Shown here: positions 1 to 7,300 of the stretch, in pieces
Numbering within the stretch: position 1 is the first letter of the stretch
Layout: each line of letters opens with the position of its first letter
NCBI GenBank assembly: GCA_022563615.1
Contig: JADFMZ010000046.1
Location: forward strand, 1-13,023
Length of the DNA stretch: 13,023 nt
Source of the DNA: Planctomycetota bacterium
Lineage (GTDB): Bacteria > Planctomycetota > Phycisphaerae > UBA1845
Direction of reading: 5' to 3'
The notes under the pieces: model-generated
What the model was told of the DNA's origin: nothing
The model's database searches: none
The model's input: the letters and a program-made list of their open reading frames with translations, nothing else
Program-made: the position numbers and the translations under genes

Positions 1-125
1 CGATCGTGTCGCCGGCCTACGGGCGGTTCACGGAACTCTACGGCCTGGACATCCGCGTCGACATCAACGGGAACCCCAGACCGCAAGCAACCGCCTGGGA
101 CCTCGGCGCAATCGAATCCCCATAA
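1..125 (+). CDS. C-terminal end of a choice-of-anchor Q type secreted protein (partial)
   Basis: The window opens inside a reading frame that starts at base 3 and stops with TAA at 123-125; about 40 codons are present. The visible end reads DIRVDINGNPRPQATAWDLG followed by AIESP. This matches the typical ending D-x-x-G-N-P-R-P-x(5)-W/Y-D-[IL]-G-A-[FYI]-E of parallel beta-helix proteins carrying the choice-of-anchor Q domain, which are common in planctomycetes and other environmental bacteria. Such proteins are normally exported and made of many pectate-lyase-like right-handed helix coils. Only the last coil and terminus are visible, so length, signal peptide and substrate cannot be judged. 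The family ending is recognised from memory. The export role is inferred from the family. Confidence 0.7.
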   Translation, partial: IVSPAYGRFTELYGLDIRVDINGNPRPQATAWDLGAIESP

Positions 126-487
126 CCGCAAACAACGCCGGCCCAAAGCGACCGTCTGGTGTCGAGGCTTACGATAGGGATTCCATAACGTCTACTCTTA
201 TCTACGCCATTCGCTGCACCTTCCGCGGACGCCGCCATGGCCCGTGAGGTATGCGACGCGAACGGTGTGGAGTTGGCAACGCGTCAATCGCTCGCCATGG
301 ATGTTTCGCCGTTGGTCTTACGAAGAAGAATGGGATAACGAAGCGGTGGAACAGAGCGGTATCTTCAAGCCAGCCACCGATACGCCGTCAGTGCTTCGAG
401 GATCCCATGATCAAGGACCGCGTTCCGCCATAGTTCCCGCGTTTGTGCCCGCATGAGTCAAACGGTCAGGGTGCGAGTATCTATTGC
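126..487. other. Intergenic stretch, nothing convincing
   Basis: These 362 bases lie between the beta-helix protein end (+) and the Clp-N gene stop (-), so the two genes converge. Short forward frames exist: one of 33 codons from ATG 237 to TAA 336-338, and one of 70 codons from 244 to 456. Neither has a ribosome binding site or a recognisable family. No clear hairpin followed by a T-run was seen downstream of either gene. Confidence 0.4.
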
Positions 488-1204
488 CTATGTTTCATTT
501 TTGGCGGCCAAGCGCTCCCGCACCCAATTCGCGGTCACGCCTTTCTCGGCGAGCAGTTCAGCAATCTCGTTGGTAGGATCACGAAGCAGAGCCAACAAGA
601 GGTGCACCGGCTCGATCTCGCCGGCGCCGGCCCGGTTCGCGGCGTCAACGGCGAGAATCAAGGCGTGCCAGAAGGTGGGTGACCGAAAGGCCTTGGCCAG
701 TTCCTGCTGGTGCACCCATTCGAAATCGCCGTGTCGCGAATGAGCCAGGTCGTGCGATGGGTCTATGCTTGAACGCAGAAGGGCGAGTGTTTTTTCGCGA
801 AGTTGATCGAGATTCACCCCCTGATCGAGCAGCACCTGGGCGGGAATGCTCTCTCCATGGGCCAGCAGGCCAAGGATGAGATGTTCCGTGCCGACGTATC
901 GGTGGTTGAGCTTGCGTGCCTCCTGGATCGCCAGATTGATGACGGTCCGCAGATCGTCCGCATGGGCGCGTCGCCCCACGGAGCCTTCAGCCTCGCCTTT
1001 GTCCATGCGTGCGCTGACCTCTCCGCGCACCTTGTCCAGGTTGACGTCCAGTAGCCGGAGGGTCTCGATGGCGACGCAATCACCCTCGGCGATTAGCCCC
1101 AACATCAAATGGGCCGGCTTCAGATAAGTGTGGTTGAGCTTGCCGGCCTCGCGATTCGCCAACGCCATGGCGTGCCTGGCCCGGTCGGAAAAGCGCTCGT
1201 GCAC
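488..1204 (-). CDS. ATPase-less Clp N-terminal repeat protein
   Basis: This 238-residue protein consists of Clp-N repeats and has no Walker motifs or AAA+ module. Repeat 1 (about 4-64) begins RFSDRARHAMALANREA and repeat 2 (about 80-144) contains HRYVGTEHLILGLL; together they form one canonical Clp-N domain as in ClpC and ClpA. A third, more diverged copy (about 176-232) contains HLLLALLRDPTNEIAELL. In ClpC this domain binds adaptors and, in Bacillus, phospho-arginine substrates through Glu in the TEH motif. Here repeat 2 keeps Glu107, repeat 1 has PAH (Ala31) and repeat 3 has PVH. The start is GTG at 1204: AAGGAG lies about 10 bases upstream, and homology to ClpC starts there. An upstream ATG at 1297 would add 31 residues without homology. 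It is likely cytosolic. A role as adaptor, substrate trap or regulator of a ClpC-type protease is inference. No clp ATPase is in the window. Confidence 0.85.
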   Translation of the reverse strand: MHERFSDRARHAMALANREAGKLNHTYLKPAHLMLGLIAEGDCVAIETLRLLDVNLDKVRGEVSARMDKGEAEGSVGRRAHADDLRTVINLAIQEARKLNHRYVGTEHLILGLLAHGESIPAQVLLDQGVNLDQLREKTLALLRSSIDPSHDLAHSRHGDFEWVHQQELAKAFRSPTFWHALILAVDAANRAGAGEIEPVHLLLALLRDPTNEIAELLAEKGVTANWVRERLAAKNET

Positions 1205-1214
1205 GATGTTTCGT

Positions 1215-1220
1215 CTCCTT
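1215..1220 (-). promoter_or_regulatory. Ribosome binding site deciding the GTG start of the Clp-N gene
   Basis: On the minus strand AAGGAG precedes the GTG at 1204-1202 with a 10-base spacer. It is the strongest Shine-Dalgarno match seen at any start in the window. It fixes the start at the position where homology to ClpC begins. Confidence 0.7.
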
Positions 1221-1228
1221 TCGTTTGG

Positions 1229-1252
1229 GCGCGTACAGAAATTGACACGCGC
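1229..1252. promoter_or_regulatory. Inverted repeat in the Clp-N gene leader
   Basis: GCGCGT at 1229-1234 and its exact reverse complement ACGCGC at 1247-1252 flank a 12-base AT-richer centre. The element sits 8 bases upstream of the Shine-Dalgarno of the Clp-N gene. It could be an operator or an RNA hairpin in the 5' leader. It does not match CIRCE or the CtsR site, the usual clp/heat-shock operators. In GC-rich DNA a 6-base arm could be chance. Confidence 0.3.
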
Positions 1253-1370
1253 TTGTGAGGGCGAGCAAAGCGGCCGTGCCGCGACGGGCGCAGGCAACGG
1301 GCACTTTGCACGTTGTACGTGGGGAGTCTATCGGTCCGAGCCTCGGTTCACAACTTCGAACCCATGCGAG

Positions 1371-1387
1371 ACTGACCGACCGTCAGT
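1371..1387. promoter_or_regulatory. Candidate operator palindrome
   Basis: ACTGAC, a 5-base spacer CGACC, and GTCAGT form a perfect 6-base-arm inverted repeat. The size and spacing recall operators of TetR/AcrR-type repressors. It lies 167 bases upstream of the Clp-N GTG and about 560 bases upstream of the lipoprotein gene. No repressor gene is in the window, so which factor binds, if any, is unknown. Confidence 0.3.
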
Positions 1388-1943
1388 TTCGCTTTGCAGC
1401 CAGCTACCTCAGGGCCGCTTATGGGAACACCATCTAGCAGGGTTGCGTACGATCGGTGCAATGGCGCTAGCGGGTGGTCTTCACTCTCCGCCCGGCGTTC
1501 GGGGCCTGGTGATCCAGCGTTGTATTTCCAGCCGCCTATTGCGATTCAGCAACCCAGCTTCAGCGGAATGTTCGACCGGGTTGTGCTCGACGCAGCCCCG
1601 CGTGTGATATCGCCATTTCGACGATTCGTCCCACGGCTACCCTCGCACAATCACGTGCCGCGGAATGTTATTGGCCGTGGATCGAGAAACGCATATCGGA
1701 CACTCTGCACAACTTTTTCTTAACCCGGCCGTTCGCCTCGCCACCAGGACGTTATTGGTCAAGCGCGGCTGGAGGTGGCCGGATTGGAAATAACAGGGGC
1801 CTCTCGATATCCGATGAGATAGAACAAAGTTGCGCCGCAAATAACCCGATGGCGGACCTCGGGGAATCCATGACCGTTGTGAGGCGAGTGCGCTGCACAA
1901 GTTAGGTTGCTCTCGGCTGTTCATTTCAGGACAGGGGCATGTT

Positions 1944-4253
1944 ATGGGCAAGAATACATCAATCGTTTCGATCTGTGTCCTAGGCATTGTAGGGTGGTTT
2001 TCAGGGTGCGGCACACTGTCGTTATTCGACAGCGGAGCGTCGAGCGGAAGCGATTTTCTAGGCATCAGTCTAGCCAGCTTCAACGGAACTCGGATGCTTC
2101 CTGTTCGAGAAGACTCGATAGGATCCGAATCAACGGACGTTGCACTGCCCGAGGATCTGCTCGTAAACGCTCCGGACGAAGTGACGCTGGTGCTCAGCGC
2201 TTCTGAAGTCTCTCTTACCGTCGAAGAAGACCCTGATCTATTGAACCCTGCCGGCTTGTTTGCCGAACTCCACGCTGCTGTCACGTTCGGCATTGCTCTT
2301 GCCAACTTGGATGCGTGCGCATCGGAGATCCAGATCGGCCCGTTCGAACTAGCTGTCGTTGACGGCATCGTGGTGCTGGACGCCGAATCGCTGCCTCTCA
2401 CGTCGGCTGCCCGGTCGGTGGTCCGCAATGGTCGCTTCGAAATATGCGCCCAAACTCAAGCCGACTTTGACGGTGTGGTCGGGATCGGCAAGCTGGTGCT
2501 GGAGTTCGGCAAGCTTGGTCCCAACGAGGACAAGGTCGATTTGTGCCACATACCGCCCGGCGATCCGGAGAATCGCCACTCCATCAGTGTCGGGACTTCA
2601 GCAGTCGATATGCACCTTGCACACGGCGATTTTCTTGGTGCGTGCGAGCCCGACGAAGAAGACGGCGATGGAACTCTCGATAGCGATGGGGACGGCGTTA
2701 CGGACGAGGAAGATAGCTGCGCGAGCACACCCACGGGCGAAGTACCCGACGCGACCGGCTGCTCGTGCTCGCAAAGGGATTCAGATAGTGACGGCGTGGC
2801 CGACTGTGACGACAATTGCCCGGACACGGCGAGTGGAGTTGGTGTCGATGCGAATGGGTGTCCGGTTGCCCCGCTCGATGTCGATAATGATGGCGTGGTC
2901 GATGGCTCCGATATGTGCCCGAACACGCCACTAGGGGAAGTGGTCGATGCAAACGGCTGTAGTTGTAGTCAACTGGATGAGGACGCTGATGGAGTCACCA
3001 ACTGCGACGATTTCTGTCCGAACACACCGGTCGATGCGCCCGTTGACTCATTCGGCTGCGAAACGGCTACCGCCGATGCCGGCCAGGACGCAACATTGGA
3101 TGAGGTGAGCTGCGTGACATTGCAGGGGTCGGCCCGTGGTGGCACGCCTCCATACACCTACTCCTGGTCCGCGCCCGGATGGGCAGGATCTCTTGAACAG
3201 AACCCATCCGTCGTCCCCTCGCAAACAACCACCTACACGCTGACGGTTACGGACTTCTCATTTCCTTCGATAACGGTGACCGACACGGTGACCGTTACCA
3301 TCAACACGCACGAAGGTCTGCTGTACACGATTGTTGATCTTGGCTCATTGAGCACCAACAGCAGCTACCCCGCCGGCATCAACGACTCCGCCGATGTCGT
3401 GGGGTTCTACTTCACAAATACGTTGGAGAAGCACGCTTTCCTCTACAGCGACGGAACGATGAGCGACTTGGGTAGTCTCGGTGGCGGCGAGGCTTCGGCC
3501 ACCGACATCAACAACGCCGGCCAGGTGGTCGGCGAATCCAAGACCGCCGACGGAGACTGGCATGCCTTCCTGTGGGACAGTACCAACGGGATGCAGGATC
3601 TGGGCACGCTGGGTGGCGCCTCAAGCGTAGCCAATGCGATCAATCAAAACAGTGATGTGGTTGGCTCCTCAGCCACCGGATCGGCGACCCACGCATTCAT
3701 CTACAGCGGTGGTGTCATGAAAGACGTGGGCACGCTCGATTTGGCTTACAGCGAAGCGCACGGCCTCAACGATCTCGGCACAGTCGTCGGTACGCTCTTA
3801 CGGGATGGAAGCAATCCAGAGCCACTTATCTACGATGGCAGTATGCTGCTCACGCTTAGTTCGCCGTTGTTGTCCGCAAACAGGGCGTGGGCCATCAACA
3901 ATTCGGGGCTGTTGATCGGCCACGCGTGGGAGATCGGAGAATATCGCTCGTTCCTGCATGTGTGCGACACAACGGTTGACCTCGGCGCACTTGAGGGATT
4001 CCCAAAGACTTCCACCTGGGGCGCCAACGAGGCGGGACAGATTGTGGGCAGTGTAAGCGCTGACACCAGCACTCTGTTCCATGCCTTCGTCTACACCGGA
4101 GGCCGGATAAGAAACCTGAACGACATTCTTGTCGACGGCGAAGAGTGGGAGTACTTGACCGCGGCGTTCGCCGTCAACAGCGCCGGACAGATCACCGGAT
4201 ACGGTCGGATCAACGGGCAGTTCCGCGGATTCCTCATGACGCCTGTTCCGTAG
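1944..4253 (+). CDS. Secreted lipoprotein with thrombospondin type 3, PKD-like and HAF repeats
   Basis: This 769-residue protein has a lipoprotein-like signal peptide: hydrophobic residues 6-20, then FSGC with Cys22 as probable lipidation site. Residues 23-195 are an unrecognised region. Residues 196-234 form a CHIPPG-type module (LCHIPPGDPENRHSISVG, then HLAHGDFLGAC). Residues 240-373 hold about four thrombospondin type 3 calcium-binding repeats, such as DSDGDGVTDEEDSC and DVDNDGVVDGSDMCPN, with paired cysteines. Residues 374-454 are a PKD/Ig-like domain (GGTPPYTYSW). Residues 459-766 contain about seven HAF repeats (for example MQDLGTLGGASSVANAIN and DWHAFLW), likely a beta-propeller-like fold. 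It probably acts at the outer membrane or cell surface; ligand unknown. ATG 1944 is chosen because it begins the signal peptide; a weak AGGGG lies 6 bases upstream. It converges with the giant repeat gene, leaving 90 bases between stops. Architecture is well supported; function is not. Confidence 0.85.
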   Translation: MGKNTSIVSICVLGIVGWFSGCGTLSLFDSGASSGSDFLGISLASFNGTRMLPVREDSIGSESTDVALPEDLLVNAPDEVTLVLSASEVSLTVEEDPDLLNPAGLFAELHAAVTFGIALANLDACASEIQIGPFELAVVDGIVVLDAESLPLTSAARSVVRNGRFEICAQTQADFDGVVGIGKLVLEFGKLGPNEDKVDLCHIPPGDPENRHSISVGTSAVDMHLAHGDFLGACEPDEEDGDGTLDSDGDGVTDEEDSCASTPTGEVPDATGCSCSQRDSDSDGVADCDDNCPDTASGVGVDANGCPVAPLDVDNDGVVDGSDMCPNTPLGEVVDANGCSCSQLDEDADGVTNCDDFCPNTPVDAPVDSFGCETATADAGQDATLDEVSCVTLQGSARGGTPPYTYSWSAPGWAGSLEQNPSVVPSQTTTYTLTVTDFSFPSITVTDTVTVTINTHEGLLYTIVDLGSLSTNSSYPAGINDSADVVGFYFTNTLEKHAFLYSDGTMSDLGSLGGGEASATDINNAGQVVGESKTADGDWHAFLWDSTNGMQDLGTLGGASSVANAINQNSDVVGSSATGSATHAFIYSGGVMKDVGTLDLAYSEAHGLNDLGTVVGTLLRDGSNPEPLIYDGSMLLTLSSPLLSANRAWAINNSGLLIGHAWEIGEYRSFLHVCDTTVDLGALEGFPKTSTWGANEAGQIVGSVSADTSTLFHAFVYTGGRIRNLNDILVDGEEWEYLTAAFAVNSAGQITGYGRINGQFRGFLMTPVP
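2661..3062 (+). repeat. Thrombospondin type 3 repeat block
   Basis: Residues 240-373 of the lipoprotein contain four Asp-rich D-x-D-x-D-G-V units, each followed by a Cys-containing loop (CP[ND]T or CAST) and a V-D-A/S-x-G-C closing motif. This is the calcium-binding pattern of thrombospondin type 3 repeats. In bacterial surface proteins they usually act as rigid, calcium-stabilised linkers between the anchor and the distal domains, which fits their place between the N-terminal part and the HAF block. Confidence 0.85.
3318..4241 (+). repeat. HAF repeat array (about seven units)
   Basis: Units of about 40-48 residues follow the pattern DLG[ST]LGG-x-S-x-A-x-x-IN-x-x-G-x-VVG-x(n)-HAF[LIV][YW]. 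The second and third units are closest to consensus (SDLGSLGGGEASATDINNAG; MQDLGTLGGASSVANAIN). Units 4-6 are progressively diverged, and the last ends RGFLMTPVP at the protein C-terminus. The number of units suggests a closed propeller, which is inference. Confidence 0.8.
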
Positions 4254-4343
4254 TGTCTCGGACTTCGAGGATCGGCGTGCAGATCGATCCCGGGGCGCTG
4301 AGGTCTCGGACGCAGCTAGCATCTTCATTTGTGACACGCTAGC

Positions 4344-7300
4344 CTAGCGAGCGCGGAAGACAACGACGTAATCGCGGGCGCCGTTTGGAGCGGCCGCGAA
4401 GGTGATGCCCTGCTGACCCACAGCAGCATCCACCGTATACCCGGTGGTTGAGACCTGTCCCCCTTCGTTGACATACAACACGTCGCCGGCGGCGCTGAGG
4501 TTTCCCGTCAGCCCGAACTTGTCGCCCGCACCGACCGACACCTGATCGGTGAACGGGTTCGAGCCGGAGAAGTTGAACAGGTCAATGCCTGTCACGGTGG
4601 CGAATGGCACCACCCCGGTATTGGTGCTGGATCCCCCGCCCGAAGCTGCGATGGTGATGACTTCGGACTGCGTCAGTCCGCGGGCATCGAGCCCCGTGAC
4701 CCGCGCCGTTCCGCCAGAGATACTGTTGTTCACGTCAATGATGGTGATGACCACGTTTCGCGGATGAGTCGGATTGGTCAGTCCAACCGTAATCTGCTGA
4801 CCCGGATCAGCGCCAACGACCGCCGCAGTCATGGCGATCGTGCCAAGGATGTTGTTGATGGCGGTTGCCGCAGGCGCCAGGAAGATGTTCTGCAGAGCTA
4901 GCGTGCTGACTTGAACGATGACGGTGTCGGTAAACATTCGCGCCTTCGCGTCGGTGATGGTGCAACGGATGCGGTAAGTTCCCTCCACGCCGGCGCCGGT
5001 CGGCGCAATCCAGGTATTCGTGGTATCGTTAGCGACGCCAGTTTGGCTCACTGTGCCCAATGTTCCCGCTGTTGCCCCGGCTTCGTCAACGGCATTCCAT
5101 GTGTAGCTGAAGTTAGCTGTCCCGCCGGTCCGATCACCAGCCAGGTTGACGGTTTCACCAGGCGCCACCATGAGCTTGTCGGCCGTTAGGTCTAGTGAGA
5201 ATACGTCTTGCGAAGTGACCACGACCGGTACGGAATCGGTGAACGTTTGTCCGGTGTTGTCGGTAACCGTACAAGTGATAGTGTAGGTTCCCTCGATTGT
5301 GGCCGACCAGCCATTGGTTGCGCTACCGGACAGGCCGTTCTGTGCGGCTATTCCCGTGTCGGTGGCGCCGGTGGTAAATGTTCCGGCGGCAGCCCCACTG
5401 CTGTTTTTGGCCGACCAAGTATAGCCATAGGTTGTTTCGCCACCCGATTGATTCGCCACAAGCGTCACGAGTGTGGAGGGCGCGACAAACGTGTTATTGG
5501 CTGTCACGCTCAACGAGAGTAGCGACTGCACGACCACGTGTACCGAATCGGTGAACTGGGCGCCGGCGGCATCGGTCACAGTGACTTCGATACGATACGT
5601 TCCCAGTGTTCCCGCTGCTGCAGCCGGCGCACTCCAGGTATTGGTCGTATCCCCTGCCACGTTGTCTTGATTGACCTCCCCCAAGGTGCCGCGCGAGGCG
5701 CCGGACCCGTTAACTGCTGACCACGTGTAGTCGAAGTTCAGGGCGCCGCCCATCGACTTGACCGTCAAGTTGACCTGTTGTCCCGGCGCCAAGAAAACCG
5801 CGTCGGCAGTCAGGTCAACCGTCAGCGCATTGTCCACGCCGACGACGAACTGAGCGCTGTCGGTAAAAGAGGCTCCGAACGCGTCCACGGCGATGCCCGT
5901 AATCGTGTAGGTTTCGCGGGCGCCCGGTGCGATCACCGGGGCGGTCCAAGTGTTGGTCGCGTCGTCGGTGAGGCCGGCCTGGGTTGCGGTCCCGGGGCCG
6001 GTCGAGCCCGCGGTGAAGTTGCCGGCGGGCGCCCCGGCAGCATCCGTTGCGGTCCAAACGTAGGTGAACGGCGGCTCGCCTCCCGAACGATCCGCAACAA
6101 TGGTCGTTGATGCGCCTGATCCGATCACGGGATTACCGGTAGCCAGATTGATCGAAAAAGGTTCCGTGACTGTCACTTCGACCGTGTCGGCAAAGCTGCC
6201 GTTTGCCGCGTCAATGGCCGCTACGGTGATGCGGTATGTTCCGAGCACGCCTGTGCCGGCAGGCGGCGCCGTCCAGATGTTGTTCACGTCATCGGGCGCG
6301 ACCTGCAAGGCCGCACCAGGACCAGTCGACCCGGTGGTAAACGTACCGGTCAGATCCCCGGTGTTGTTCACGCTGCTCCACGTATAGGTGAAGTCGGGAG
6401 TTCCGCCGGTGCGATTGACGGAAAGGTTGATGGAGCCACCGGGCACCACGTGGGCAGCCGACGCGGTTACGTCCATCAACAAAACATTGGTGACATTAAC
6501 GATCACGCTGTCGGTGAAGCTGCTACCGGCCGCGTCGATGGCGACGACCGTAATCCGATAAGGGCCCACGATGCCGGATTCCGGCGACGGCGCCGTCCAC
6601 ACATTAGCTGCGTCGTCCACGGCGACCTGCGATGCTGATCCCGGACCGGTCGCGTTCGTTGCGAATGTGCCGCCCGGTGTGCCGGTGTCGTCCACGGCGC
6701 TCCAGCTATAGGTAAAGTTGGCCTTGCCGCCGCTGCGATCGGCGACTAGCTCAACGGCGCCGCCAGGCGCGACATGGGTGACGTTGGATCGGACATCGAG
6801 ATTGAAGTTATCGCTCACAGTCAACTGCACGCTATCGACAAAAGAGCTACCCGCAGCATCCGTCACTGTGCAGCGTATGCGATAGGTCCCCTGTGTTGCG
6901 TTGCTCGTAAAAACCGCGGCCGGCTCAATCGTCGAGTCGAGGCGACTGTCATCAACTTCGCCACCGGGCGCCGTAACAGACCAGTCGTAAGTAAGGGGCG
7001 GAACTCCGCCAATGGTGGTCACCTCCACAGAGGCCGTTCCCCCTAACGGTGACACGGTCTGCCGATCAACCGACACGTCAATCGAAAGGTTCGCCCCTGA
7101 GGCGAACCCGCGCGGGCTGCCGACGACCAACTCTACGGTCTCGACAAACACCGCCGCAAGTGCGTCGGTCGCGGTGAGCGTCAACCGATAGGTTCCTGTC
7201 GTTGTCACGCTGGTGAAGACCGGGCTCGCAATTAACGAGTCGCTCAGGCGCGAAGGTTCGGGCAACCCGTTAGGATTGATGACCTGCCACTGGAAGTCGT

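Larger units (their letters stand above)
1205..1943. other. Long divergent intergenic region
   Basis: About 740 bases separate the start of the Clp-N gene (-) from the lipoprotein gene (+). No open frame here has a recognisable family or a ribosome binding site; a forward frame of 109 codons ending at 1723 has a composition suggesting chance. The region must hold the promoters of both flanking genes. I see no convincing -35/-10 pair. Two inverted repeats (1229-1252 and 1371-1387) are listed separately. No riboswitch or tRNA fold was recognised. Confidence 0.5.

Noticed and set aside
237..338. Small forward frame of 33 codons starting MAREVCDANGVELATRQSLA
   Set aside because: It has no ribosome binding site and I recognise no family. 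The text looks protein-like, but support is too thin to call a gene.
1128..1607. Forward frame of 159 codons antisense to the Clp-N gene start
   Set aside because: It overlaps the confirmed Clp-N coding region, has no family resemblance, and shows a composition typical of shadow frames.
1637..2428. Long minus-strand open frame (263 codons) across the lipoprotein gene start
   Set aside because: It is antisense to the well-supported lipoprotein gene, is Ser/Arg-rich, lacks family resemblance and arises from codon bias of the opposite strand.
4337..4349. Palindrome CGCTAG-C-CTAGCG at the stop of the giant repeat gene
   Set aside because: A one-base centre cannot form a hairpin and no T-run follows, so it is not a terminator; it could be chance.
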